From Folioceros fuciformis (lineage: Eukaryota; Anthocerotophyta; Anthocerotopsida; Anthocerotales): a stretch of 31,488 nt of DNA. A program made the translations under genes and the position numbers. Within the stretch, counting starts at the first letter, position 1. Every line of letters starts with the position of its first letter. The notes under the pieces were generated by a model. It had not been told where the DNA came from and ran no database searches. It saw only the letters and a list, made by a program, of their open reading frames with translations. Below are positions 19,270 to 29,860 of the stretch, piece after piece. Location: contig JBNGIO010003096.1 of the NCBI GenBank assembly GCA_049999805.1, positions 1 through 31,488 of the forward strand, in the 5' to 3' direction.

Positions 19270-21429
19270 TCAGTCTTCCGGGGTCTCCTTCAGCAAGAGC
19301 GAGCTCGAGATAGCATTAGGCAGCGACTGCACCCTGCTTCCGGTGGTTACTGCCTGCAACGGTGTAGCATCCGCAGCAAAGGGGAGCAGTGGGTCTTGGT
19401 CCTTCAGCCGCTGTAGCGTAAACTTGTAAACCATCCTTTCGTTCAACCCTTTCTCGAAAGAGCGCTCGACTATCTCATATAACCCATCATAAGTATACAT
19501 AACACCCGACGGACTTCTGACACAGGCGTGCCCTCTGATGACGCGGATGGGGATTTCCAATTTGTGGCTGTTCCACAATGCCAGATTACCCCTGACCAAT
19601 TTCTGATCCGACGCCTCCTTTCCGCGGCCGACGAGCCCTCCTTGTCCCGTGTACACCACCGTCTCGCCATTGTCCACATCATCTTTGTACACCTTGTCTT
19701 TTCCGATTACGACACTGGTAGCATACGCCTCCTTGCGTTTCGAGTCCTTCTCTGGCACGTAACCAATACCAGCGCGAATATGTCGATGCAATCCAATAAC
19801 GCACAGATATATACGGAAGGGGAATGCGTCACCCACGCGCACTCCTTTAATATGTCCTTCCACATCACTGAAGTTGAGCCAGAGTCCTTTGTGCCTCATG
19901 AACTGGGCGGCCTTCAAATCTGGTCTCCTGATCGATACTGCCTTTTCCTCACATTCCTTTTGGATCAACGTCCGAACCCTATCGAAATTCTCCCGGGTCG
20001 TCTCAACGACCAGTCGGAATGCATCTTCCGCTGTAACCTCGTTCTCCGTCTCCAGCTTCGGCAAGCGAATGGCACGGTCCAGCGAGCCTTCCTCTAGCAT
20101 CCTGTCCAATGTAGAAAGTTGAGAGACCACTGGTGCAGGAGATCCACTAACAACAATATCCTTGGGCTTCCTGGGGAGACTTTCTTCAAGCGGCGCCGGT
20201 ACATCAAGATCGGAGTTGCCTTCGGACATGGAAGCCCGCTGGATGAATCTTCCTTCCCTCCCCTTGAGAAGACGCCTGGCCTTTCTTGCGTAGCACAGAG
20301 GCCCTTGAGAAACAGTATTGGCAGCAGGATTTGTTGGAGCTGGAAGACACGGAACTGTAGGCTCCACCGATGGCTCGTCTGCAACGAGACCACCAGAAGG
20401 TGCCATCACAACGGCACTACTGCTTGGGTCTCTTGCAGCCGAATCCGAGACAAGACCTTCCAGCGTCTTCAGCAAATGGGAGGCAGTCTCAACCGGAGAG
20501 CGGAGAGGAGACGATGGAGGACTGGCACGAGAAACCGTGTCACTTGGAACGTCTATCACCTCCTCTTTACATACGACTGAGCTCTTCACCGCAAGCGGCT
20601 GAGGGCTAGGTGATACCCCTGCCGCATCTGCATCCTTCGTGTGGCATTGACACACGCCATCGACAATCATCCCGTCACACAGGTGATCCAGCAGACAGCC
20701 ATCTTCGTAGTCCTCGTCCTCCTCCAACTCAATGTCATCTTCATATAAAATTTCGGGCTTCTCTGTTTTCACCTCCACCAGTTCCGTCTTGACAGTACTG
20801 CACGGAACTTGAATATTCATGGTCTGTGTCTTGACAACATCAGAGATAGTCACAGGTTCCGGCTTGACACAACTTGGATATGTCGGCAATGGAGGAGGAG
20901 GACTCAATGGGACGTAATCTGGGGCCCAGATGCTGGACACTGGTTCTTCCATTTTACAGACAAACGATACGCTAGGTGAAGCATAAGAAGGCAGGGAGTA
21001 GGAAGGCAGTGGACAAGCTGTTGCCACAACATGATTGACACGTTGAGAGAGAGGGGACGCAGACAGATGAGAAACAGCAGGGAACTGGAACTGGAACTGG
21101 AGGGACCCTTGAAGAGGCGCAGGCGGTGGCATCTGTAGTGTTGACAGGGGGGACTGGAAGGGTAAAGAAGGATACGATGGAACTGATAAGTATGAAGGAG
21201 CCTGGTGAAGAGACGAGATTGAAGTGTACTGAGGGGAAGGAGGCTGAGGGTGACTATAAAGAACTAAGTTCGGCGGAGCACGAGCATGAAGAAATGGCAC
21301 AGCGTAAGCCCTGCCAGTCGCTGACCCGTAACCATTGCAGTAGGGGGGGATACTCCGCCACCTATCCGGCACACCTTGCTGCCGCGCCAACGCTGCGGCA
21401 GCAGATTCTTGGTCCCTACTTTGCTCCAT
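19270..21429 (-). CDS. SUVH-like SRA (YDG) domain protein lacking pre-SET and SET domains
   Basis: This intronless frame encodes 719 residues from the ATG at 21429; a TTG two codons upstream also keeps the frame open. The first 250 residues are Pro/Ser/Tyr-rich and probably disordered. An acidic stretch (ELEEDEDYED) and a small Cys-containing patch follow. Around residue 450-530 comes the helical lead-in seen in SUVH proteins (RRPDLKAAQFMRHKGLWLNF). The SRA domain then occupies about 529-678 (GVRVGDAFPFRIYLCVIGLH, ATSVVIG, VVYTGQGG, DQKLVRGNLALWNS, RVIRGHA, YTYDGLYEIV, YKFTLQRLKDQDP). SRA domains bind methylated cytosine in nuclear chromatin. In SUVH histone-H3K9 methyltransferases, Cys-rich pre-SET and SET domains follow; here only about 40 residues remain before the stop. 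It is probably a non-catalytic methyl-DNA reader, or a truncated SUVH copy. Confidence 0.92.
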   Translation of the reverse strand: MEQSRDQESAAAALARQQGVPDRWRSIPPYCNGYGSATGRAYAVPFLHARAPPNLVLYSHPQPPSPQYTSISSLHQAPSYLSVPSYPSLPFQSPLSTLQMPPPAPLQGSLQFQFQFPAVSHLSASPLSQRVNHVVATACPLPSYSLPSYASPSVSFVCKMEEPVSSIWAPDYVPLSPPPPLPTYPSCVKPEPVTISDVVKTQTMNIQVPCSTVKTELVEVKTEKPEILYEDDIELEEDEDYEDGCLLDHLCDGMIVDGVCQCHTKDADAAGVSPSPQPLAVKSSVVCKEEVIDVPSDTVSRASPPSSPLRSPVETASHLLKTLEGLVSDSAARDPSSSAVVMAPSGGLVADEPSVEPTVPCLPAPTNPAANTVSQGPLCYARKARRLLKGREGRFIQRASMSEGNSDLDVPAPLEESLPRKPKDIVVSGSPAPVVSQLSTLDRMLEEGSLDRAIRLPKLETENEVTAEDAFRLVVETTRENFDRVRTLIQKECEEKAVSIRRPDLKAAQFMRHKGLWLNFSDVEGHIKGVRVGDAFPFRIYLCVIGLHRHIRAGIGYVPEKDSKRKEAYATSVVIGKDKVYKDDVDNGETVVYTGQGGLVGRGKEASDQKLVRGNLALWNSHKLEIPIRVIRGHACVRSPSGVMYTYDGLYEIVERSFEKGLNERMVYKFTLQRLKDQDPLLPFAADATPLQAVTTGSRVQSLPNAISSSLLLKETPED

Positions 21430-22035
21430 ACCCAAAACCTAACGGACCTTCTTGAAAACTCAAGCAGGAGCGCGGAGCAGGTAGCGGAGCACAGGCCGCT
21501 GGCAACACTTCCTCTCACTCTCCATGCTTCCTGGTGCAGGTCTGTCACACAAAAATTTCAGAAACAAGTACGAGTTGACAGCAGAGCAACTCTTTCGTCC
21601 GTGATCGCCCCCAATTGGCCAAGAAACGGCCACAAGCCGCAGACAATAGACATTGACGGCGGGGAGCAAGAACCTACCGTAATTGCCTCACATAACGCGG
21701 CAAGGAGATGGTCACATGAGGCAAGGGAGCGGCGCCGCCAAGGAGGCGCCCCGCCGTGATGCGCTGCAGGAGGCGCACATTGGCGCAAGATACGAGTCGC
21801 AGCGTAGAGCGCTAAGAGACGGAGACGCGGGCACCACGCAGGGGGGGCCTTCAGCGCTGATGGCCGCACCGAACAGAACCGGCAAAAAGTTCCCTTCACA
21901 GACGCTGCTCCAGAAAGTCCCCGAAGCTTGCAACAAGAGTGGTTAGAGGATCGAAAAGTGCACTCTCTACATTTTGATAAGCGAATGGCCAAACGCCTAT
22001 GAGTTCCACTTGTCGCCATCACGGTACTGGTCACC
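21430..22035. other. 5' flank of the SRA gene
   Basis: It is GC-rich and gives open frames on both strands (for example 21558-22058 minus), none with a recognisable motif. It is the presumed promoter and 5' leader of the minus-strand SRA gene. Confidence 0.45.
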
Positions 22036-22280
22036 CAGAACATCCCGCTCCTGTTCAAATGTGGATCGGCCTAATTTCAATCGCTTATAACACTTTTCAT
22101 GTACACAGGACAGTAGAGTTTAACTTACAATTTATTATGTTTAATGGGTCTCTCCCGGAGTCTCCTTAGGGGTATCAGGGTTCCGTTCACCCTAAACGTC
22201 CCGCTCCTGTTCAAATTTGGATCGGCCTATTTTCAATCGCGTACTACAGCCTGTACGTTCATAGGATAGTACAGTCTACC
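22036..22280. repeat. Pair of imperfect direct repeats, 157 bp apart
   Basis: The block CCCGCTCCTGTTCAAAT-TGGATCGGCCTA followed by TTTCAATCGC occurs near 22044 and again near 22201. Similarity extends about 90 bp through a CATAGGATAGTACAGTCT-like segment. The repeats could be a local tandem duplication or remnants of repeat termini. Confidence 0.75.
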
Positions 22281-22781
22281 TTATATTTTACATATAAAAA
22301 TTATATAAGCCAGTATATTATATTTTAAATAATATAATACTTATAAATATCAAAATTCTTACATTAGTTATATAGAAATTATATAAATGAATATAAAATT
22401 TATTATAAGAAAACAAGATGACAAACCTCATGCATTCCTTATATAGGTAAAGAAGAAAAATCTCATCCACAATAAGTTTTCTAAAATTATTTATTATTTA
22501 TTTAAATAAAAATTAAATATTTAGAGAAGAGTTAACTCACCTTAATTTAAGAATAATTGAATGATTTAAGAAGACTATATTTTGGTATATGGAATACACT
22601 AATGGACACACCAACCATATAAACATATTTTTTTATAAATCTTCTTTATAACTTTTTACATGAATATAAGGACACAACCCTTTTTTTTTAAAGGGTTCAT
22701 GTGACACACCGTGATTATTAAAGATAGGGCTTAAATACATATAAGAAAAATCTAGCAAACACATCCATCTTGCCACAAAGG
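22281..22781. other. Strongly AT-rich intergenic DNA
   Basis: The stretch is long runs of A and T with TATA- and TTATAA-like words. No coding frame, RNA gene or clear repeat unit is visible before the foldback at 22782. Confidence 0.55.
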
Positions 22782-22850
22782 AGAAGGCTAGCATGCATAA
22801 ACTACTCCACACCCTGCTAGTGTGGAGTAGTTTATGCATGCAAGCCTTCT
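22782..22850. repeat. Foldback: 31-bp inverted repeat arms around a 7-nt loop
   Basis: GCATGCATAAACTACTCCAC plus AC at 22791-22812 is the exact reverse complement of 22820-22841, with loop CCTGCTA between them. Past one mismatch, both arms extend to 22782 and 22850, giving 30 of 31 paired positions. It would form a very stable hairpin if transcribed. It may be a miniature foldback element core, a small-RNA precursor, or a template-switch product. No target-site duplication is obvious. Confidence 0.92.
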
Positions 22851-23950
22851 GTTGGTACCTCCTTCTACTGTGTGTCAGCCTTGTGTGCCACGAGAAGCAC
22901 GTCACTGTGGGCGCACAAGCGTGTCATCCTCCTCCTCTTTAGGCAAGCACAACTCAGAGTAAGATAGTTCTTGCTGCTGCTTGCCCACTCTCCTCGCTAG
23001 CAGCACACTAGATGTTGGATTGCAATTTGCATAACCACTCTAGCATTTATCTTGACCTACACCATTACCTGGAGTGCCCCGGGGACCTCCTCGGCCACCT
23101 CTTGTGTGTCTGGCAATACTCACCTCCATCATATCTAGCTCCATTTGCAGAACACGGCGTTCCTTCCCCCATAGCTAGGTCTGGCAAGCCTTCTTCTCAA
23201 CTGCTGCTTCCAAATGACATTGAGGTACCTCCACCATTAGAATTGGTCATTTTCACCGTACGAGGCCTTCTATGGATTGTCCCCGACGGCCTAGTTCTAT
23301 GTACTTCCTACGATCCTAACCATGACCATTGGGGTTGGCTCTCGTGCCATTGTAGCTTCAACATGTGCCAGGTCTGATGCAGCAGGCACTACACCTTGCT
23401 CGACCATGCTTGCTTTTTAGGTTTGCATGTTGGTGCTTGTATGGAGGCAACCCTTGAGGTGTGGACAAAGAGCTGAACGTGCGGAAGGGGAGACTCGATT
23501 GCAGCCAATTGAGTGGCGATGGACATGAATACATGAAGGGGGCATCCCCTTGAGCTCCACAAATGAAACCCTAAGCGCACAGTGGTGTGGAGATAGACAA
23601 AATAGTTGCCAAGGACATCCCCTTCAGCAGCACACATAGCACCCTATGCAGCCAGGGGTGTGGAGACATACGGAAGTGAGCGCTTAGGAGACATCCTTGT
23701 GTGCTCTTCCTAGGAGACATCCTTGTGTGCTCTTCCTAGTACTGAATGAAACGAGATGGGACCCCTAAACCCTAAAAAACATTAGATGTGACAGAGTGAT
23801 TAGGATGGTTCGGAAACAAAATCATATGACAGCCACTGAAAAATTAGAATGTCCCCACTATTCGCTAGGTTGTCTGTATCATGACACCCACACGACTACC
23901 TACTATCGATGAGGGCATGTTTGAAACGTTCGGAATTTTGGACCCTATAT
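22851..23950. other. Intergenic DNA with a 26-bp tandem duplication
   Basis: No gene is supported; frames at 23012-23377 (+) and 23389-23637 (-) have no recognised motif. AGGAGACATCCTTGTGTGCT plus CTTCCT is duplicated perfectly at 23686-23711 and 23712-23737. Confidence 0.5.
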
Positions 23951-23958
23951 GAAGGGGC

Positions 23959-24710
23959 AAAATATTTTATGAAAGAGCCCTTGACCATATCTATGGAATA
24001 CCAATGCGGACAGCAACTACAGACTCATGTTTTTTTGTTGGAATACGTATTTTATACACAAATATTCCATGGCATCTAAGGAATATTCCTCTGCTCTACC
24101 TTGCTACATCATCCAATCCTACGTACACATCGTATAGCAAATTTTTTTAAATATCTCTAACCTCTTTGTGGACTGAAAGGGACATAGTCTTTAAAGAATT
24201 GTCCGAGTCCGCGTCCGCGTCCTCGCTGTCTCCAGACGAGGCGCTGCATGATGGGCAGCTCCAAGTGCAGTTCCAGCAGCAAGAGTGCCTATGGGTAGAG
24301 CAAGCACAGCATCTATAGAAGCAGGATTTCGGAACTTCCAGCGGCTCAGCGGCTTGCGCCCTAGTCTACTGCCCTCGTTCTTCGTGCCCGTGCCCTTCTC
24401 GCTGACCGTGGGCGCCTCCTTCTCGCAGCTCTATGGTTCGGGATGGATGGTGCATGGCGGGTGCGAAATCAAATCTGCGACGGCGGGCATGCCGGGCCCA
24501 AGCTGGATGCAGGAGTTGGGCTCCGCAAGCGGAGCGGCCGGCCAGCTGCTGCTACAGGGCTTGCCTCACAAAGTAGGTGTCCCGATCGGGACACCTACTT
24601 TATGCCCTATGATCGAAGTGGGCACAAACGTTATGTCTTATATCTTTGCACCGTATACCGCCGCCCTAAAATTTTTATGAAAGAACCCGTGTCCATATTG
24701 GTATTCCATA
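23959..24710. repeat. GC-rich island bracketed by degenerate direct repeats
   Basis: An imperfect direct repeat, AAAATATTTTATGAAAGAGC and following bases at 23959, recurs as AAAATTTTTATGAAAGAACC near 24668. The DNA next to the repeats is AT-rich, but about 24205-24605 is distinctly GC-rich. In one frame it reads like broken coding sequence (LQVQFQQQECLWVEQAQHL, then a stop). The GC-rich part ends exactly at the 32-bp palindrome. This is compatible with a gene fragment captured in a mobile element, though no element family is identified. Confidence 0.45.
24570..24601. repeat. Perfect 32-bp palindrome
   Basis: AAAGTAGGTGTCCCGA is followed immediately by its exact reverse complement TCGGGACACCTACTTT, with no loop. 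It lies at the right edge of the GC-rich island. A uninterrupted palindrome of this length is rare by chance. Confidence 0.95.
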
Positions 24711-27275
24711 TATATCACTATTCCATAGGCGTTTTATTATTCAAAATTCATTAATTAAAAAATTATTTTATATTAAAAATAATAACCTAAGAAAATTTTG
24801 TTACATCCAAGAAAAACATTTCCAAATTATACTCTGTTAATCTGGCCTTAAAAATCAGAAGTTTAAGAAATCAATAAATCACTCATAATGGCTAAGATAT
24901 TTTAGCCACGACAAAGCTTTTGTCTATGATATGCTTTTGCACAATCCTTCATTAACCTAGAAAAATCCTTTCCACTGGGGGATGAAAACTCTAAGACTTG
25001 AGCAAGAACTGCTATTTGAGTATGAAGTAATTAACTCATAAAATATATTTAAATAAAAATGAAAAAAAAATAGTTTTTTAATCTTTAAATTTAGGGTTTA
25101 GTTATTCCCGTGGCTATGCTCTTATTAGGTTGGTAGTTTTAAACAGGCAAGTTTTCCATGTGCACGACCGCAGGGCGTGATGTCTATGTACACTGCATAT
25201 GCACTTGTTTCGTGGTCACTCTGAAATGGCACAGACGCAGTGCACAGCCGAACCATCGTTCATTAATCCACTTAAATTCGAGCACGGAAATGTATGGCAC
25301 CGCCATTAATTCGGAGAGGAAGCAAAACAGGACGAAGCGTGCCACACTCCCACTCCCACTCCCACGAACTCGAGTGTGCCCCATTTTCACTCGAACAAAC
25401 TTGAGGTATCTGGTGCCAGTGCCACTATGTGTGGATGGATGGATACTGGGAGTCCTAGAGGATGCTCTTCCACTCAAATCACACCACCTCCTGGAAAACA
25501 ACTGGAGTGCACTCTCGTCAAGGTGGTGAGAAACCACCTCTCCTCACCCAATAAGATGCATGCTTCCTAATCGCATCCCTCGCCACTACGCACCTACTCA
25601 GTGTCAGGGTGAGCTTAATCATCCAAACAAGCATCCCAGATGAGGACCCACCACTGGCACTGAGCTCTCAGCTCTCAGCACCCGCCCCATGGACAGCATT
25701 CGAGAAATGAAAGTGGCGAGATGTGTATGTACTTCGTGCGGAAGTTAGACTCGGTACCTGGTACCAGAGGTGGGTGGGGAGAACTGGGGCCCATGGTTGC
25801 TTGGGTAGTGAAGCTCGGACTGGGAGCCGTAGGCGTGAGGGTGATGGACCTGCAGGCCCGCACTCTCTTTCTGTCTGTGCAGTTATCAATGGTGACAACT
25901 CTGTGTGGGTGAGGGAATTACTTGATGCTAGTTCTGTCTGCTGCTCCCCTTCATTGCGTTTGTCTGTGTTGTTCCCGAACCAGGGGTCCTCCTGTAGTCG
26001 TAAAGGTTGGCCAAGCGCTCGTGTTTGATTTTGTTCGTTTAGGCTACATGGTCATCATTGAGAGTATGCTCGAACAGTTAACGGCGGATGAGTGAGAGTA
26101 TGCTCCGTTAACCCTTCAGAACCATCATTTTCGAGTTCCCTGCTTTTCGCGTTCGGGCAATTGAAACTGTACGCTGATGCATTTTCCAGAGAAGCGGGAA
26201 AGAGAAACAGCATTCTGCTCTTCAGTAGGAAGTCGCTACGGGGCAGGATTAGTTTGTGGAATCATAGATAGACCTGGGCTGAAGGAGGCGGAAGATCTTA
26301 CAACTTTTTCAAGTCTGGTAGGCCTGTGTTTTGGATTGTGGCTGGAGCTGGTTGCTTGTTCCCACCGAGGCTGGCTATGGAAAATGGCTTATCATGTGAG
26401 GTGGTAAGCCTTAATTTGCTTTCAACTGTCTGAGCTACTGAATGGGTGGTCTAACGCTGAAACAAGATGGGGTGTCCATAATTCGTTCGGATTGCAAGGG
26501 GTCGGCCTGTTGTTGAGTTCTATCCACACAGTCCAGATTGTCTCAAGCTGACGTCGTTGCGTTCTGCGAATGAGTTAAATGACGCACTTTCGAGACTGAA
26601 CGGATAGACATGCCAGCTTCCAGTCACTTTGTATATGTATTTAGTGTGGGTTGTGACATCGACCTTTGTGCAGCCTCCGAGAAATACTGTCAGCAGTCGC
26701 ATGATGTCTAGGGAATCGGACGCGGTTCATCGTAACATGATAATCTGAAACCGGTTCGGTTGATTGCCAAGGCGTGACAATGTGTACTAGCCTTGCATGT
26801 TGAAACCACCGGCACCCATCATTTCTACATCCCTGATCACTTGGCACGCTTGAGAAGTTGGTGTCGTATGGGAGACAGTACACCCTCAAGCAGTGAGCCT
26901 TGTTTTGGAGGAGCTTGAAGTTCTTTCTTCATTTGCAGGACCCTCTGATTGTCCTGTGCAATTTATGGATGAAGCTCCGTGATTGAGGATGTGGAGAGGA
27001 GGGATATGCATTGCTCAGCGTCTGCGTTCACCTAGATGTCATTGAAGCTAAGTTCACGATCAGAACGGATATGACAGAACACCGGAAACATGCACAGACG
27101 ATTACAAATGATCGAGAGATCAAAATGAACTTCCACCTGCAGTCGACTATTGACATCGTGACGGCTCACGTACAGGAGGCAACAGGAACGGGGTGCCTGG
27201 ATGGACAGGAGAGAGGTAGCTATCGACAGGAGGCAGGGATAGACAGCCGACACACCTTCAAGCAAAAGAAGCAAC
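24711..27275. other. Intergenic DNA downstream of the BAHD gene
   Basis: The part from 24720 to 25100 is AT-rich, and the remainder is of mixed composition. A short CACTCC hexamer run lies at about 25345-25366. Several frames of 60-120 codons occur on both strands (for example 25158-25529 + and 26177-26407 +), but none has a recognised motif or a consistent splice pattern. The right end should contain the 3' untranslated region of the minus-strand BAHD gene. Confidence 0.45.
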
Positions 27276-29041
27276 TTAGTTGACGAGAACTTCATCGATC
27301 AAGTGGCGCTGGAACCGGGGCAGTTGGTCGGGCGTGAGCCCCAAACCCAGGACAACGCTTCCTTGGCGGGAGTCGGACCTGGATCCCCTGGCAATCTGCA
27401 CGGGAGTTTCCACCTGTCCCGGAGGCCTGACGGGGGTGAAGAAGTGAGGAACTCCCCACCCGAAATCCACATCTTCAAACGGCAGCCCCCTCCAGTCGGT
27501 GATCACCGTGGTGGATTGGGGATCCGACACCAGCTGCGAAAGGTCCATCGCACCCTCTAGAGATTCCAGCATGTGGCGCACAAAGGCGTCGTCGACGCTG
27601 GACTTGGCCTGCTGCACCAGGCTGACAATCTGAGGGAGGGAGAGATTCCGAGTGAGGTCGTCTGCGGAGCAACGGGCCGTCGCCGTCCACAGCCCGTTGC
27701 CGATGTAGGTCGAAGGAAGGGGCGGCACGACGCGCGGCCGGAAATCGACCGTGAAGCGGAGGCTCAGGACGGCAGATGGATCCGCGAAGCCCACTGCCCT
27801 GGCCCGGGACCGCCAGATGTGGGCTGCCAGTACGTCGAAGGTGGAGAATCTGTCCAGCTGGTCGCTGTTGCGCACCTCCTCTTTGAGCGAGTTGATCACC
27901 TTGCCCGGGAGCGTGACTTTGAAGTACACAATCTCGGACGCTAGGATGGCGGATCCGGAGTGCTGCAGTGCAGACAATTCCGGTTCCTCATCATCTCGAT
28001 CTGGGTGGTGGTGAAGCTCGGACTCCAAGTCCGATTCCGACCCGGATCTCGATCCCGATCCAGATTCCGACTCCGACGTCGAAGTCGACGTCTCCGTGTC
28101 CGCCCAGACGGTGCGCACGAGATCGCTGTACTCGCCCTCGTGCACGTCGGTGTGGGCGACATGCCTGATCCCCAGGTCGGGGTGCTTCCTCTTGTCGTAC
28201 AGAATGCTGCCGTCCATGAGAGGCACGGGGAGCTGGGAGGCAGGAACGCCCCTGCAGATCGCGGACCAGGTGTTGAGGAGCAGGTAGGCGGAGATGCCGT
28301 CCGCGATGCAGTGCGAGTTGGCCATGCCTAGAGCGAATCCGCCACAGGAGAATCGGGTGACCTGCAGACAAGGCATTCGACGCAGAGCGGCGGCGTCAGG
28401 CCAATCATCCGGACCACCCTGGGCCGTTTAGATTTCAGTCCATGCCGTGCGGCCCGGCCACGGTCATGTTCCACACACCGTTCACAACCAGATACAGTCC
28501 ATACCTGAGCGAGGAAGAGTGGAACGCGCGAGACTGGAGCGCCCGGCGGCGACAGCAAATGCATGGGCAGGAAATGGCGGTAAAGGTCGTAGACAGGCTT
28601 GTCACCAAAGTGGGCGAAGTCGGTCACTGCCATGGCGACGGAGGCCTCCACCATGGGCGCGCCCTGGTTGCAGCACGCAACCTCCAGCTTCCCGGTGTCG
28701 GGATTGGGCTGTAGGCTCCCGGCGAGGACGTCCCACGTGCACATGAGCTTCCCTAGCCCGTCTTTGAGCCTGCCGTAGGCCTCGTCTCCCCCATGGCTGT
28801 AGATGAAGACGGTGAAGACGGGGATGGTGAGCAGCCTGTCAATGCTGGAGAGCGGGATGATGCGCTTGGGAGGCACCGGGACCGTGTGGTAGGCCTTGGG
28901 GAACACCAATTCCGCCTTCTTCCGGCGCACATTTGGTGGCACGCGTTCGCCGCCGCCATCTCTGGCCTGCGGTTGCAGCATCTCAGAGTCTTTGCCAGTC
29001 TGCCGCTCGCCCGGATGTTCGCACTCCACTCCCATCTTCAT
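27276..29041 (-). CDS. BAHD-family acyltransferase, two exons
   Basis: Exon 1 is 29041-28505 and exon 2 is 28361-27276 on the minus strand. The 143-bp intron has GT-AG ends and phase 0, joining VPLFLAQ to VTRFSCGGFAL. The product is about 540 residues. BAHD enzymes move an acyl group from acyl-CoA to an alcohol or amine in the cytosol. Visible hallmarks are the catalytic HxxxD motif (HCIAD, residues 196-200) and the structural DFGWG motif (478-482). PLSSIDRLL and YSHGG near the N-terminus also fit the family. The substrate cannot be read from the sequence. The start is the first ATG after an in-frame TGA; a Met at residue 21 is an alternative, since about 45 residues precede the usual family start. 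The protein is longer than the usual 430-480 residues, partly because of a Ser/Asp/Glu-rich insertion at about 266-315. Confidence 0.92.
27954..28103 (-). repeat. Ser/acidic low-complexity insertion coded inside the BAHD gene
   Basis: Reiterated TCCGAT/TCCGAC-like hexamers on the plus strand encode alternating Ser, Glu, Gly and Asp (TSTSESESGSGSRSGSESDL), followed by HHHPDRDDEEPE on the minus strand. It lies between the N- and C-terminal halves of the enzyme, where family members usually have a shorter crossover loop. The reading frame is preserved. Confidence 0.8.
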
Positions 29042-29371
29042 GTCTTCAACCTCGGCTACCCTGTGGAGCTCTCAATGCTGCTGCTGCTGCTGACGCCCTG
29101 TTCTTGTAGTCGTCTCTCGATTGCGCTGCGTTGCCTGGCGCGATATGGGAGGAGGCAAGGCCTGAGTCCTAAAGCGTGTTCGGCTTGGCGTTCGGGTGTC
29201 CCCAGGAGCATCGGCGGCCGCCTCTAAATCCCCACCCGTCCAGTTGCTCCCACGTGACTGAATTTTACGATTATTTGTCGGGTTATGAAGCTGGTTCCAA
29301 CTGTTCTAGGCTACAGCTACCGAGTCCACTGTGGGGCCCGAGCGCGACGGGCAAGCAGGAAACAGACCACT
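29042..29371. other. 5' flank of the BAHD gene
   Basis: This is the presumed promoter and 5' leader. A run of five CTG triplets lies at about 29070-29088. No other element could be assigned. Confidence 0.5.
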
Positions 29372-29492
29372 GCGATGGACTAAGTCAGGTCTGCGTAGGG
29401 CCACGACTCCAACCTCCTATCCTGTCGCGTAGGCGATGGACTAGTCAGGTCTGAGTGGGGCCACGACTCCAACCTCCTATCCTGTCGCGTAG
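29372..29492. repeat. 61-bp tandem duplication
   Basis: The block starting GCGATGGACTA-GTCAGGTCTG and ending CCTATCCTGTCGCGTAG occurs at 29372-29432 and 29433-29492 with only a few differences. Confidence 0.9.
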
Positions 29493-29537
29493 CAGCCGCA
29501 TAGCTGCATGCCTAGGTTGGCATGCAGTATCCTGCCT

Positions 29538-29852
29538 ATCCACAAATTGTGGTCCAGGATCAACAACCTAGCCACAAATTGTGGTCCAGGATCAACAACC
29601 TAGCCACAAATTGTGGTCCAGGATCAACAACCTAGCCACAAATTGTGGCTTATGATCAACAACCTAGCTACAAATTGTGGCTTATGATCAACAACCTAGC
29701 TACAAATTGTGGCTTATGATCAACAACCTAGCCACAAATTGTGGCTTATGATCAACACTTATGATCAATACCCTAGCCACAAATTGTCCTTGGCTTATGA
29801 CAAACAACCTAGCCACAAATTGTTCTTGGCTTATGACCATCAACAAGGTTAA
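29538..29852. repeat. Second 32-bp minisatellite, about nine copies
   Basis: The unit is CCACAAATTGTGGTCCAGGA followed by TCAACAACCTAG. Copies start at 29540, 29572 and 29604, exactly 32 bp apart. Later copies swap GTCCAGG for CTTATG, and the last ones carry a small insertion (TTGTCCTTGGCTTATGA). Each unit contains the near-palindrome CCACAA-A-TTGTGG. It is unrelated in sequence to the 32-bp array at 12.7-13.1 kb. Confidence 0.92.
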
Positions 29853-29860
29853 AAAACTGT

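Noticed and set aside
21558-22058. Minus-strand frame of 166 codons upstream of the SRA gene
   Set aside because: It is GC-driven, has competing frames on both strands, and shows no motif; it is more likely 5' leader or promoter DNA.
24258-24330. Gln-rich reading resembling an NF-YC-like leader
   Set aside because: A stop follows at once and the histone-fold sequence expected next is absent; the resemblance rests on Gln content only.
25158-25529. Plus-strand frame of 123 codons
   Set aside because: An almost equally long minus-strand frame overlaps it, it crosses a CACTCC simple repeat, and no domain is seen.
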